Origin: Portulaca oleracea
Taxonomy: Eukaryota; Streptophyta; Magnoliopsida; Caryophyllales; Portulacaceae
Length of the DNA: 64,000 bases
Assembly (NCBI GenBank): GCA_029582165.1
Contig: CM055870.1
Span: forward strand, 7,931,832 to 7,995,831
Direction of reading: 5' to 3'
The translations under genes and the position numbers were made by a program. Below the pieces are notes generated by a model. That model was not told where the DNA came from and searched no databases. It saw only the letters and a list, made by a program, of their open reading frames with translations. Of this stretch, positions 23,020 through 34,578 are shown piece by piece (the first letter of the stretch is position 1; each line of letters starts with the position of its first letter).

Positions 23020-23785
23020 GGAGGGGCCCGCTCACAACACCGACCCCGGAGGCCTGGGGACTGGACCGGGCCGTCTCGAGACTAGAGCATAGAAGGTATC
23101 GGGGTGCGAGTGTTTAAAACCCCGGGATTAATAAAGCCCAGGGCACAACCGTGGTCATCGGAGCTCGCCGACCGAGCCACACCGCTCGCCTGAGCAAGTT
23201 TCGAGGAATCTGGGCGCCAGGGCGCCGGCCGCTCGAAGGCTTTTGCTCTTCGAGCAACGCCTTCGCTGTCGCTATCATACAAGACAACCACGCAGCCGTA
23301 AGACCGCCGCCCGAGCCGACTTCGCCGAGATGCCGCGACACGCAACTCCGCCGACGATCGACGACAGTGTAAGGCCCGCCGCTCGAGCCGCCTTCGCCCG
23401 AGCCGGCGTTCTGGAAGAGACCTTTTTTTTTCGCTGTTTTGGCTTAATTTTGGGTTTAGTATAAATAGCTTGTTATTATACTTCTCCAGGAACTTTTTGA
23501 CTGATTAATGAATGTGCTTATGCATGGAATAGGGTTGCTCCCTTTCTCTCAAAATCTTGCTTTACTTTATCCATTGATTAATGGTGGTGTTTGCAAGTCT
23601 TCTCTTTATTGATCATTTGGTGGATTCTTCCTTTATGATGGTCATGGTGGGATGCTAGGCTTTGGTGGTGGATTCTCCTTTATCCAAAGTCATATCCAAA
23701 TCCTTTGGGTGATCAAGCTCTTATTCGATTGTGAATCAAGTCTCTCAAGCTAGTCCATCACTCTTTCCCATCACGCCACGCTCCA
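22869..23785 (+). mobile_element. 3' LTR of the young gypsy element
   Basis: 917 bp with TG...CA ends. The first 151 bp encode the end of pol. TATAAATA at 23460-23467 matches the 5' LTR box. TCACC follows at 23786. Confidence 0.92.
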
Positions 23786-23996
23786 TCACCTGAAAACAAA
23801 ACATTTCAAAAATGAGGGGGAAATCTCAATAATGTCTACCCCTAACGTTTAAAACAGTTTAAGTTCATTTCAATTCATTTTGGGGAGAGGGATCGAATCA
23901 AACGTTTTACAAACCTTTAATCCCATACTGTTTCCTCAACCCATCCAATCCATATTTTAATTTGCGGGCGGGATACCAAATCCCTTAAAGTAACAT

Positions 23997-24142
23997 GGCC
24001 TACCAAAGGCATCAAGAACATCGCCTACCAAAGGCATAAATAATATCGCCCACCAAAGGCATCAAAACATTGCCTACCAAAGGCATCAAGAACATCGCCC
24101 ACCAAAGGCATAAATAATATCGCCTACCAAAGGCATCAAAAT
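23997..24142. repeat. 25-bp minisatellite inside the older LTR
   Basis: Six copies of a unit around CCTACCAAAGGCATCAAGAA. Variants alternate in a pattern that suggests a 75-bp higher-order unit of three, duplicated once: endings AAGAACATCG, AAATAATATCG and AAAACATTG each recur three units later. Confidence 0.88.
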
Positions 24143-26039
24143 ACTATCCTATATCAGGGAAGGAAGCCCTGATCTCCTGGTCCATAACCATGCAGATTGT
24201 TACACCTGCACAACAGGTTATCCCCCGAAACCCGCTTAACGTTTCCACTTGAATTATTTATACAATTTTCAAACTCAACTCACGACTCTCAAGTCAAACC
24301 ATCCCAAGTTATCAAAACCATCAACAAAACTTCGAATAAAAGACCATCCAGTTTCTCAACTCAAATAAACCAAGATCACAATCGAAACAAAAAGATTATC
24401 AAAACAGATGGTCGTATTTCCACAAAAGTCCCCTTTCGGGATGCAATTCTCAAAATAGATTATAAAACATCAAAACACATTTAAAGAGCATCCCGATGGG
24501 GATTAGAGCATAGACAATTACCTGAATAACGTCACAGTATAGCAATAAGGAGAACACACTTGAGCTCACTATCGTCACGCACTATCTCGGGCCTAGAATA
24601 AGAATAATTATCTAATCAAAACGCGTTCTAACGAAGTTAGTATTAACTATCAACTATCTAACCTATCCCCTAGGAACACTTAGGTTCCTATCATTTATAA
24701 TTTACACTTAACACACTCAAGGAATTATATAACAAGTTCACACATAAAATTTACTCAACAATTTTCATAAATAAAAGCAAGCAGAGGACAGATTGTAACG
24801 TTCACATAAAACGGGTCACAACTCGACTTCCTGACATCCTATGGGTCTGGTTCTGGACTTTTCGGAAACCTCGGGATGTCTACTAAAACTTCTATGTTGA
24901 TGACCAAGTCCATGTCAGTCTCAAAGGACTCTAAAAACACCCATCTTCCCAATTGGTCCAGATCTGATAGGTTCTGGTAAAAAGGTTATAACTCGGGTTA
25001 TACAAATCAAACGATCGATCCGTAAAATTCCTATGGTTCCTAACATCTAAGGGAACCTCCAGTCCAAAGGGTTCAATCAGAAGGTAACTACACTAGCCGT
25101 GGTGACTCGGTCTTTAGACACTAACGAAACTGTCCCGATCCCGGTTCTTATTTAATTTATAATTTCGGTTCTAACTTCCACCATTCGATCCCGGGGTCCT
25201 AATTTGGGCTCAAACCAGTAACTAGGGTCTAAGGTATACAGTCCAACTTAACTTAGGGTTCAAACATCAAACTTCCCATCATCAAAACCAAATTGCAACA
25301 CATGAAATCAACTTTAATAATTTAATCTAATCCTAAAACATGCATAAAATATCATACACTAACATGGCATACCTTATGTGCATATATTCTAATACTAACC
25401 TTATAATAGTCACGCATGAAATATTAACACTATCTTAAACATGAATTTCTTAACCAATAAACAAGAAGGAACCTTAAGAACATATGAATAAACTATAAAG
25501 AACATATAAACATTTAAACGTCTAATCAAGAACCCTAAACAAAACTAATTTTTTTAAACAAGATTAAATCAAGAACCAAGAACTAATAAACAATAATCTC
25601 AACCTAACTTATTAAACAAGAATTAAACAAGAAACGAATTACTAACAAAGATTGAATCTAAATTAACCAACTTAATTTGTTAAACAAGAATTTAGCCTAG
25701 ATATTAAACTTCCAATTTCGTGCATAAAATAATAATATGGTGGTCTACATGATTCATAAAGGATATAAAGAACTATAAAGAAACACTTCTAACCCTAATA
25801 ACCAACTATTACAACCTAATCTAATTACAATTTACAATTTACAACTCATCACAAATTACACATAACAATTAACAATTTACACATAATTACAACCAAGAAA
25901 AATTTACAAATAATTTTCCTAATTACAAAACTAATCATAAATAATACAATTTAATAATTATAAAAAAAACAATTAAATTTTGAAATTAAAAGCAAAAAAG
26001 AAAAAGGAAAAAGAAAAAGAAAATATCAAAAACAATATA

Positions 26040-26570
26040 GAATTAGTTAGGGTTTTTAGGGTTAGGGTTTACGTAGGGTTCAGGGCAGTTTCTCGGCGAC
26101 TGGGCGGACGGTGGTCGGGGGTGTTGGCGTCGGGGTCGAGGTCGGTGGTCAGGGCGTCGTCGGAAGTCGTTGGGGATCGTCGGGAGGCGTCGGTCGACAG
26201 CAGCAACGACGATAGCAGCAGCGACGGTTTCGAGGGGCTTTTCTTCGACTGGGACGGCTCTGGCGACGTCGGGGCGGCAGTGCGAGGGTCGCCGGCGAGA
26301 GTGGCGATGGCGACGGTGGTGGACGACGGTGGTGGTGATGGCCGGTGGTCGTCCGAGTGCGAAGCAGAGGCAGGGGAAAAGAAAGAAGAAAGAGAAGGAA
26401 AGAAAGAGGAGGGTGGCTGGCGGTTGCTGCGGTGGTTTCCGGGGGGCTGCGGCGGCTGTCTGGTGGCGCGGCTGGGGTGGTGGCCGAGGGAGAGAGAGAG
26501 GGAAGATTAGGGTTTAGGTGGGAGATATTAGGGTTTGAGAGAGAGGGGGATGGGTTTTTATACTACCAAC
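26040..26570 (-). promoter_or_regulatory. LTR promoter (TATAAAAA) and GC-rich leader of the older element
   Basis: On the minus strand TATAAAAACCC (about 26563) is followed by a CT-rich leader (CTCTCTCTC, ACCCTAAT repeats) and a GC-rich region rich in CCGCC and CGACG words. Copy 1 has the same order at about 4060-4205. The open plus-strand frame across it is a by-product of GC richness, with low-complexity R/G/E translation, and is not called as a gene. Confidence 0.5.
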
Positions 26571-26997
26571 CCCTTTTGGGCCAAAAATAATCTAATTCCA
26601 ATCCTAACCCAACCCACTTAATAAAAACTGATTTTAGAATTTTAGGAAAAATTAAAACATTATTTAAAACATATAGTAAACACATATTATCACATAATAA
26701 TATTTATAATAACACCATGATATTAACTCACGAAAAATACTAATCTACCCTTGTTAGCCCCTCAACGGTCCTACGAGCTCAAGCGTTAGCAAAATAAAAC
26801 ATGCATTTAATAAAAAAATAACGAAGTCAAACCTAATTTACTAACGACGTCACGGTCAACATCTTTGGATTTTTCGGGGTTTTACATCATTACCTTCTTA
26901 AAAGAAGTTTCGTCCTCGAAACTTAAACTTAACCCTAACGGTCCGGTAAGGAAACTAACGGTTTCATTCCTCCTAAAACTCGAGGTTTTACACAATC

Positions 26998-27338
26998 TTA
27001 TAACTAGTAAACACTTTACTCAAATCCTTCAGGGAGATTGAGAGAGTGAAGTTTGAGAGAGGGGGAGCGTTTCGTGAGCCAACGACTTGATGACATTGAC
27101 CATGTAAGAAGAATTCACGTGATGGAACAGTTTTGAAAATAATCTTACAACTTGAAATAATTTCTAAAGTGATTGACAACTTGAAAGAGGAAAATGTTGG
27201 AAACTGTCAAATGAAATTTTCCCTTTTATCTTAGGATTATTAGACGATAATACACTTAACTTTAGGGGTATTGGACAATAATGCATTTTTTTTTGAATTC
27301 TAATACACTGAACTTTGAGGGTATTGGACAATAATGCA
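26998..27338. other. Intergenic, with a 70-bp tandem duplication
   Basis: GGTATTGGACAATAATGCA with its flank (AATACACTTAACTTTAGGG / AATACACTGAACTTTGAGG) occurs at about 27245 and 27300. This is a recent local duplication. No gene seen. Confidence 0.55.
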
Positions 27339-27346
27339 CTCAGAAC

Positions 27347-28084
27347 CAGTGGCAGATCTAGACACTTAATTTAAGGGTGTCCAATTAACTTGTTATTACA
27401 TAAGTGCTTTTGAAAAATAAAATATTAAAATGTAAATAAATGACAATAAAACTAAAAATAAATATTAAATGATATATTCACATGCTTAACATACTTTCAC
27501 ATCATCATATAATTAAATATGCCCACTAAAGAAATTGAACATTTACTAGATATTTATATCTTATACTTATATTCATACACAATTACCCAATTCGTAGACT
27601 AACAATTTTTGTTTATAAAAAAATAATTTGGTACCGCCTTTGTTCCAATTAATTTGTCCAATTTACTTTTTCACGGTTTTCAATGCAACACTTTGATCGT
27701 TAATTTTTCACTTTTTTATCTTAACAAGACTCATAATATTATATTTGGATAAAAATATTTTTCATCATAAATCTAATAGTGGTAAATTGATAGTCGTGTA
27801 TAATAACTCAACATATAATTTAATAAATAAACGGATAAAATTTAAAATTTTTGACTTAATTTGTCAAATTTGGACAATTTATTTGGGACGGATGGAATAA
27901 TATTTTAAGGTGTTCGGGTTGCTGCTAAGTTGGACACTCATATTATATTTTTTGGGACTTTTTTTTACAGCGTCCAATTGCTTCAATTAAAAAATTTCTT
28001 CCGAACAATATTAGAGAATCACACATTTTTCTTTGGCTAAGGGTCTCCATGGACACCCCTAGAATACCCAGGGATCTGCCCATG
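27347..28084. mobile_element. hAT-like element with 8-bp duplication CTCAGAAC
   Basis: The left end is CAGTGGCAGATCTAG and the right end GGGATCTGCCCATG, imperfect inverted repeats. Perfect CTCAGAAC repeats flank them (27339-27346, 28085-28092). GGGTGTCCA words recur near both ends. An 8-bp duplication and the CAGTGGC end fit the hAT superfamily. It holds a nested Stowaway element and no coding region. Confidence 0.8.
27634..27897. mobile_element. Stowaway MITE nested in the hAT element
   Basis: Begins CCGCCTTTGTTCC after TA (27632-27633) and ends GGGACGGATGGAA before TA. The inside has the usual Stowaway text (CACGGTTTTCAATG, TTGACTTAATTTGTC). Confidence 0.75.
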
Positions 28085-28092
28085 CTCAGAAC

Positions 28093-29112
28093 AATTCCAG
28101 TGGTGGTTGGCGTAGTGATGGTTCTACTTTGAGGTATCGTTTTTCTATCGAGGACTCGCACGCTATATATTTACGCTAATTATTCATACTAATAAATGTT
28201 ATTAGAGGATTTAATGTGAAGTTCCCACTATTTTTCATTGGTCATCTGGATTGATTGATGAAACAAGTGAATCGGAACTTCAGAAAAAATCAACAGCGCT
28301 TGGCAAATTTCATGACAGCCTTTCAGGATTACAAAGTATAATTACACAGGATAATGATACACATCTTGATTTAAGATTGTTAGTGACCATCTTGAATTGT
28401 CTATATTTCATATTTTTGTAACTTTTAATAACATTTTCTCTAATAAATTATATATATTTATATATTTATCAACTATAAGAATATAATACTTATTAATTAG
28501 ATTAATAAATAATAGCCTATCAATCATAGTAGAAAATGCACATTTTATGCACATTTTATATTCATAAAAAAAATTTTAAAAAAATTATTTTTATATTATT
28601 TATAAGTTATAATAACCCTCAAAATAATGAAATATACCTTTATAATGATTTAAATATACTTATATTTAACTTTATGAGTGATTTAGGTGAAATACAAGAT
28701 GATTATTAACCATTTTGCATTAAAATATTTATCATTTTGCAATTAGAAATTTGAAAAACTTATACACATTTCTATTTAATAAATTGATAAAAAAGAATGA
28801 TGTTCAGGAATACCAAGTATAATTATAAACTTGGTTCCATGATCCGTATTAATTAATAAAATGTGTTCTACCATTTGATTTACTTAAATTTTTCACAAAA
28901 AAAAGACCTCTAATTTCTCTACACATAAGATATTTTCCTTTGGAAAAGAAGATAATTTTACTAAGATTCCAAATAAGTGTAGCATATGTAATTAGTGCCA
29001 AAAAGTCAGTAATAATAGATGGACGCAATCTAATTGTTGATAAAAAAACTAAGGATTAGTTTTACTTCTAGCTGAATAATTCAAAGATGAATAAATAATT
29101 CAAAAAGTATTG
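28093..29112. other. AT-rich DNA with a dispersed repeat
   Basis: 28340-28780 is related to 37320-37660: both contain GGATAATGATA(C/T)(A/G)CATCTT, CATCTTGAAT, TATTTATCAA(C/T)TATAAGAA and GCACATTTTATG-like text in the same order. This is a dispersed repeat of unknown type. No gene seen. Confidence 0.5.
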
Positions 29113-29345
29113 TCTGTCAAATTCATGGGTAACTCCAATTTACCAAAATTTATTAGTTTTTGTCTAAATTTATTAAAATTTACCAAATTTACCAAAAAAT
29201 ACAAAACTTGAAAAAACAAAAACAAAATTAATTTTGATTTATTGGAGTAAATTTGCCAAAAGTTACCAGAAATTACCAAAAAATACCAAAAGTTTCCAAA
29301 ATTTAAATTTTATCCAGCTGATTTTTACTCATGAATTTGATAGAC
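29113..29345. mobile_element. Short inverted-repeat element rich in ACCAAAA words
   Basis: Ends are TGTCAAATTCATGGGTAA and the near inverse TACTCATGAATTTGATAGA. The inside is a run of TTACCAAAA-like units. A related copy lies at 52155-52405. MITE-like; superfamily not resolved. Confidence 0.55.
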
Positions 29346-29501
29346 ATTCAACAATTTCTCCATAAAAAAAAAAGAAAATTCATCTGGGAACTAATTTTGA
29401 TAATCAAGAGACAAGTGCCATGTATATGTAGAACAAATAATATAGGAAAAAATTACGCAACACCTTATCCTCATAATGTGGCTGATATTGTAACATAATT
29501 C

Positions 29502-29509
29502 TATAAAAT
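29502..29509 (+). promoter_or_regulatory. TATA box of cysteine-rich gene copy 3
   Basis: TATAAAAT in AATTCTATAAAATACGG. The upstream ATGTGGCTGATATTG stretch aligns with the proximal promoter of copy 2, so the promoter is partly conserved. Confidence 0.6.
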
Positions 29510-29614
29510 ACGGAATAAATTCTTCAACTATAATCACTACCTTCGATTTCCATCCAAAGAAAAACACAAAGAAACCTCAAAGGAAGCATTCAAGAGACTT
29601 TTTCTAAGTCTTTC

Positions 29615-30259
29615 ATGATGAACGCAAACATGGCAACTACTTGTTTGGTCATTGCACTTGCTTTAGCTGCAATTGCAGACAACACAATAGCAAACTCAGA
29701 TGCAATGCAATTTGGTGCAGATGTGAATCAATGCTTACAGACTTGCAAAGCTGGGAATGTCAATTGCGCTCATGAATGCTTCAGAAATGGGACATGGACT
29801 GAGGCCCAGAAAGGTGCAGTTGATGCTTTTTTTGCAGACAATGTCAAAAACGCCCAAGAAATCCTTTGCTTGATCGGTTGCCTCGAGTCTAAGACAACCT
29901 ACAACCAACAACAAACCCAAAAACTAGGTAAGCTCCTATATATATAGTTATTAAAATCTCCATCCTGATCTATGAATCTAAAATTTTATGAAATTCACGA
30001 TGCAATTCTACCGTCTACATTCCGACCCACGATCCTAACTATCACATGGATCCGAGTTAGGATCCGGATTCTATTAACTTTGCCTACATATTAACTTATA
30101 TTCAAGTGCGATATATATATAAAAAAAAAACCCTTCTAGTTTCTAACATATCATTGATTATTCATTGATTATTATGCTGATATTTTTCAATGTTTTGTGG
30201 GTATTATTGCAGATGCAAAAAGGTCGTATTATCCGGCGTGCCAAAAATTTTGTTCCTAG
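29615..30259 (+). CDS. Small secreted cysteine-rich protein, copy 3 (diverged)
   Basis: Exons 29615-29927 and 30213-30259, GT-AG, give 119 residues. ATG 29618 is an alternative start. Signal peptide: TTCLVIALALAAIADNTIA, with a DNTIA junction shared with copies 1 and 2. The mature part keeps C-x3-C-x6-C-x3-C, C-x3-C and the final C-x3-C but has lost both the seventh and eighth cysteines of its paralogues (in place of the LCHDVN and AKxCYSAC parts it has KTTYNQQQ and AKRSYYPAC). The protein ends soon after, at FCS. The frame is open and splice sites are normal, so it is probably a working, changed copy. Function unknown. Confidence 0.82.
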
Positions 30260-31376
30260 ACATTCAAGTAACTTAGTGATCCCAAGTAGCTATATGACAC
30301 GACTATGTGAAATAAAAAATGAATTGTTCTATATTTAATTCTATCAAGAAACTTCAGATATTATGTAATAGATTATAATAACAGAGTAGAAACTTTTAAA
30401 TATATCTAGTGTTTGATCATGTTATTGACTTAATCGTATAGTACGTAGCTTATGTTGCTTAATATTCTTTATACATAGCTTTTATCTCGTCCTAAAATTT
30501 TAAGGTTTTTATTGTTAGCTTTTAAAATGACTAGCATGGTCTGTGCGTGCGTCCGAGGACAATCGCACATATAAATTTTAATGTTTCAATAATAAATGCA
30601 AGTTTCTAGTTTGACAAGAAAAACTAAATTAAATTTGAATTTAATTGGATTAGTTGATTATTTGCTTATGGAAAAAATACAATATATATCTAAACTAAAT
30701 TTACAACGCTCTGGAAATTCAATCATAAAATCTAATAGTCAGCCTAACGGTAATAGCGGAAGTCAAACTTTACTCGGGCTTTACTATCGTATCTCCGAAG
30801 AGATACAAGGGCAGAACAGTTAAACTGAACCAATTAACTACAGTTGCTTTAACTAATCAACATTAAGCCAACTTATCTCAATCCTCAAATTCAAACAATA
30901 TAACTTCACTCGACTTACGATTCCAACAACTTAGTTCTAACAATTTATTCCAAAAGAAAACTACTATCAACGTACACGTCCTCACTACTAATTTTCGTCC
31001 CCGATGTAAAATCCTTCACCAGAAAACAAAACAATTACGGAATGAGATGTAACTCAATAATACATGTCTATCCCTAACTGTTTAAAACCGCTGAAAGTTC
31101 ATTTTCAACGCATTTAAGGGGTGAAGAGAATAATTCAAATAAATTATGTTGCGGCCAGACTTGCCTATCCTCAGACATCCTGTCATTACATGGTGTCTCA
31201 ATAATAAAAACGAGGAATTCTCATTTTCATAATCACTTCATATGAACCTCAGTCCTCATCATCGTACCCAGATGTCCATAAAAAAACATTCATTCTCAGT
31301 CATGCACGTGCACATGTCTCATCACCTCGGGGGACTATCTACTCATTCTCCTGATCTCTTGATAGCTCCCCTGCAG

Positions 31377-31940
31377 ATAAGGATGGCTACATTAACTTAA
31401 GCCGAAACTTGAACTGCAAAACCGGTAAAAGCGGTTAACCGAATTACTTTTTGCGTAAAAATTAGGTTAACCAAACCGTTTTGGCCGGTTTAGGTTTAGG
31501 TTTTGGATTTCTCTAAAACGGTTAACCGCGGTTAACCGGTTTTAACTTAGAAACTTGGAATTTATGGACTAAGTATATGATGGCTTGATGTTGGTTGATG
31601 GATATTCACAGTTTCAAAGGCAGGGGCAAGTAGCAATGTATCGAGATGTGAATTTATTAGCAATATGGTTACATTTACTTCCATAAATGTTACTGTAAAT
31701 TTCCATTTAAGCATAAACCGTGTATAGAATGCGGTTAACTGTGTAAATTTCGGTTTGATTCAGGTTTCTTGATTTTAAAAGCAGTTAACCTCTTCTAAAT
31801 GGCAGTTTCGATTTGGCTTAGGTTTCCAGATTTCAAAAGCGGTTAACCACGTAATTCGGTTTAGGTTTAGGTTTTCGAAATCCAAAAACCTCAAAAGCGG
31901 TTAACCGCAAATGCAGTTAACTGGTTATGACCACCCCTAC
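31377..31940. mobile_element. DNA transposon with GGTTAACCGC subterminal repeats
   Basis: Ends are ATAAGGATGGCTACATTAA and the imperfect inverse TATGACCACCCCTA, and CCTGCAG/CCCGCAG flanks them. About nine GCGGTTAACCG-like words, many palindromic, crowd the two ends. Such subterminal repeats are transposase binding sites in hAT and CACTA elements. No coding region. Confidence 0.6.
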
Positions 31941-32971
31941 CCGCAGGACCCCTTATCTTGGTCGTAGGGTCGTTACCTGTCAACCGCTTAATGGTTTCAC
32001 TTTGATTATTGGTTCATTATAAATTTTGGTCATCTTGGTTCGAAGTAACCCAACCCAATTTTCAAAAAATTTAGTTTGAACGATTGTCTAAATTTTACTT
32101 AACCTAGAAAAGAGAACACTGTACATAAGTAAACAATCAATTTTTCATAGAAAATCCCTTTGGGATGCAAATATGCAACTTCATATTATATATTAAAATC
32201 TCAAAAAATTTACAGTTAAAAAGCATCTCAGTGGGGATTAAGCATAAACGTTACATTGATTCTTCACTTCACCTTAAAGATTGAGCTCACTACACATGGA
32301 ACTTTAAGTCAGACCTATATTGAATAATAATCTACAGTTAATGTGGCCTAGTAGACTCAATTTCTTTACCCATCTAACCAACCCAAAACTCCAAGAACCT
32401 TATCAAGGTCCTTCATGTTCAACTAAAGAGTGACGTAACACCACACCAATTTTTATAAAAATTAGTTTTATTTAATAAAGAAAAATAGGGCATATTACAA
32501 CGTTCTTCTTGTAAGGGGCATAACTCGGCCTACCGAAGTTATATGATGTTGTTTCTTAACTTTTTTGAAAATCCCGGGATGTCTATTACAACTTTTATAT
32601 TGGTCACAAAGTCAAAATCACATTATAAAGGGCCTAAAATCAGCATAAAAACAAGTTGATCATGTTTTGACATATCACTAGTAATCGGGCTATAACTCTA
32701 TCCACACACTTCCAACACTTAGCTTAAAGATTCTTATTAAAGATAACATACAAGAATACCACCAGACCTATGATTTCAATTTTTGGCTTATCACACAATT
32801 AATGGTGGATTTTCAAAGTTAATCGAGCAATTTTATCTAAGCATGTCTAACTCCAACTTACACATTTTATTTACTAAATATTTAAACAATTGAACCCAAA
32901 GTTGCACCTTTATTACCCCTATTACTCTTATATGGCCTATATATAATTCGAATTTAAGTATTTAATATTTG

Positions 32972-33633
32972 TAGAGCTGGCTAATAGGTAAGGTCGAGTC
33001 GGGTTCGTGTTCGTGTCAAATTTAAATGGGTTCAAAATCTTCCAACCTGAACGTAACCCATTTATTAAACAGATTGAAAATTGAAACCGTTTACCATTTA
33101 AATTTTAAACGGGTTGACCTTATTTTGACCTGTTTACCCATTTAAGTAAACGTGTTAGAATAAAGTTACTAATTTACCCATTTACCATTAACTCACTCAT
33201 ACAAAACAATTCATTGTGGGATAGAAATAATGACATATCATACCCAGTAATTTCCGTGGTAATATAATTTTGAATTATATATAAGGAGATGTCTTTTAAT
33301 TCACAGTCAAAGATAAATATAAGTTAAAATTACAAGTTTTACGTATATTTCAAAGAGTATTAACTGTAACTTTCACTTAAGTTTATTGATAAACCGTATA
33401 ATTGGGTAATAATTATGGAGCAAATGACTTGATCCATGTGACATGCCTAATTAAACGGGTTAAGTAGGTATTTTTTCGTGTCGAAAATCCTGACATGAAC
33501 CTAACCCATTTAATTAAACGGGTTTACCGTGTCAACCCATTTAATTAAACGGGTTGAAAATCTACCTAAACCCGTTTAATATCGTGTTAGGTTCCGATCG
33601 GTAATCGTGTCGGGTCAGTTTTTCACAGCTCTA
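32972..33633. mobile_element. hAT-like nonautonomous element
   Basis: Terminal repeats TAGAGCTGGC and CACAGCTCTA. Flanks AATATTTG and GATATATG match in six of eight positions, consistent with an aged 8-bp hAT duplication. The inside carries repeated ATTAAACGGGTT and GACCCGTTTA words in both orientations, well known from plant hAT relics. Confidence 0.75.
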
Positions 33634-34179
33634 GATATATGTATAAACATCCAAGGATCACAACCACCCAACATTTCATGGATATACTTTAACTATAACC
33701 TAATCATCCCAAAACATACCATATATGCTCAACTTTTATCATCAAAGATTGAAACTTTATCAACCCTACCTCACCTAAACACATCAAGCTGGAGTCTCAA
33801 AAGTAACATGTTATAAAGATCAAACTTTTTACGTCAAACTTTTTGAGGAGTCTCAAAATTAACATGTCTTATCCTTCTTCAAATTAGTAATTTTAATGAT
33901 TTTTTACCCCAACTTTTCTAATAATAAGTAATATTATCAATTATAAGAAAGCTTTGACTATGTTCGCTATGTCAATAAGCACAAATTATACCTTAATCGA
34001 ATGAATCCCATTCGCTATACTTATTTTAGGCATTTTTTGAAATCATAAAAAATAATTGATAAAAGTATAACTTAAAAGTAATCTATATATATATATATAT
34101 GTAATATTCTCGTTGTAGAATTTAATCATATCATGTTGTTTCAATTTAATATATATATAATAATATAGTTTTAATGATT

Positions 34180-34219
34180 GGGCAAGACACTTAAAAAGGT
34201 AATTAAGCATGTCTTGCCC
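34180..34219. repeat. Perfect 10-bp inverted repeat (hairpin)
   Basis: GGGCAAGACA and TGTCTTGCCC are separated by 20 nt. It stands out by its GC content in AT-rich DNA. Not followed by a clear Helitron CTRR-T end (CTAG is followed by A), so its origin is open. Confidence 0.6.
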
Positions 34220-34578
34220 CTAGACTTATGTATATCATTCTCGTATCTGAAATACGTACTCTCGCTAATAGACACATACAATAACGTATACTCCAACATC
34301 TAATGAAAAATAAAAATTGCATGCATATTATATAATTAACAATGATCAAATTTTTTTGATGGAAATGGTAAATTATTAACAATGCATAAATGCTACATCA
34401 AATTTAGGTGGAAAAAGTGAGAAAAAAAATATGTGATCAACAATGGTGGAGTATTAACCATACATAAACGACAATTAATTAAGGAGATAATAATCAAGGA
34501 AAAATTGCCATGTTCCTCTTGAAAAAACAATGCAGGAGAGAAACACGGTGTACCAAGTTTTTGCAAACCCAAAAATAG

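Larger units (their letters stand above)
17207..23785 (+). mobile_element. Young full-length Ty3/gypsy retrotransposon
   Basis: A complete structure: 5' LTR, initiator-Met tRNA primer site, gag, protease, reverse transcriptase, RNase H, integrase, polypurine tract and 3' LTR. Perfect 5-bp duplications TCACC flank it (17202-17206 and 23786-23790). It sits inside the older long LTR in the opposite direction. The empty site can be read in the third LTR copy near 31010, where CCTTCACC runs straight into AGAAAACAAAAC. Domain order PR-RT-RH-IN fixes Ty3/gypsy. I see no chromodomain after the integrase. The coding region is broken many times (see the gag and pol entries). Confidence 0.93.
16929..26992 (-). 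mobile_element. Older minus-strand chromovirus LTR element (copy 2), split by a younger element
   Basis: On the minus strand the main LTR starts TGTAAAACCCC (26886) and ends CGGGGCGTTACA (16929). Without the young element and its duplicated TCACC it is about 3.37 kb, close to copy 1. Upstream of it (26887-26992) only the polypurine end of the inner region and a few bases of a second LTR start (TGTAAAACCTCG) remain. Perfect CAATC repeats flank the whole (16924-16928, 26993-26997), so both original ends are present and the inner region and most of one LTR were deleted after insertion. Confidence 0.75.
30702..33850 (-). mobile_element. Third copy of the long chromovirus LTR, decayed and truncated
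   Basis: On the minus strand the end is CCAGAGCGTTG, a mutated form of CCGGGGCGTTACA. Matches to copy 2 run in order: the AATTCAATCATAAAA start, the TCACC-AGAAAACAAAAC site at 31010, GAGCTCACTA (32284) and CGGGATGTCTA (32577). Two DNA transposons (31377-31940, 32972-33633) interrupt it. I lose the match near 33850, so the 5' part of the LTR is missing. The 55-bp text GGAGTCTCAAAA(G/T)TAACATG is duplicated near 33790 and 33845. Confidence 0.6.

Noticed and set aside
23997..24142. CRISPR-like regular repeats
   Set aside because: No unique spacers; repeats are directly adjacent, and this is plant nuclear DNA, so it is a minisatellite.
25980..26510. Open frame of about 176 codons, plus strand
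   Set aside because: It lies antisense to the GC-rich leader of the older LTR; the translation is low-complexity R/G/E/V without a domain.
30535..30575. Second possible Helitron 3' end on the minus strand (CTAG with TGTGCG/CGCACA)
   Set aside because: The stem is short with a 16-nt spacer of partly repeated text; not good enough without a family match.
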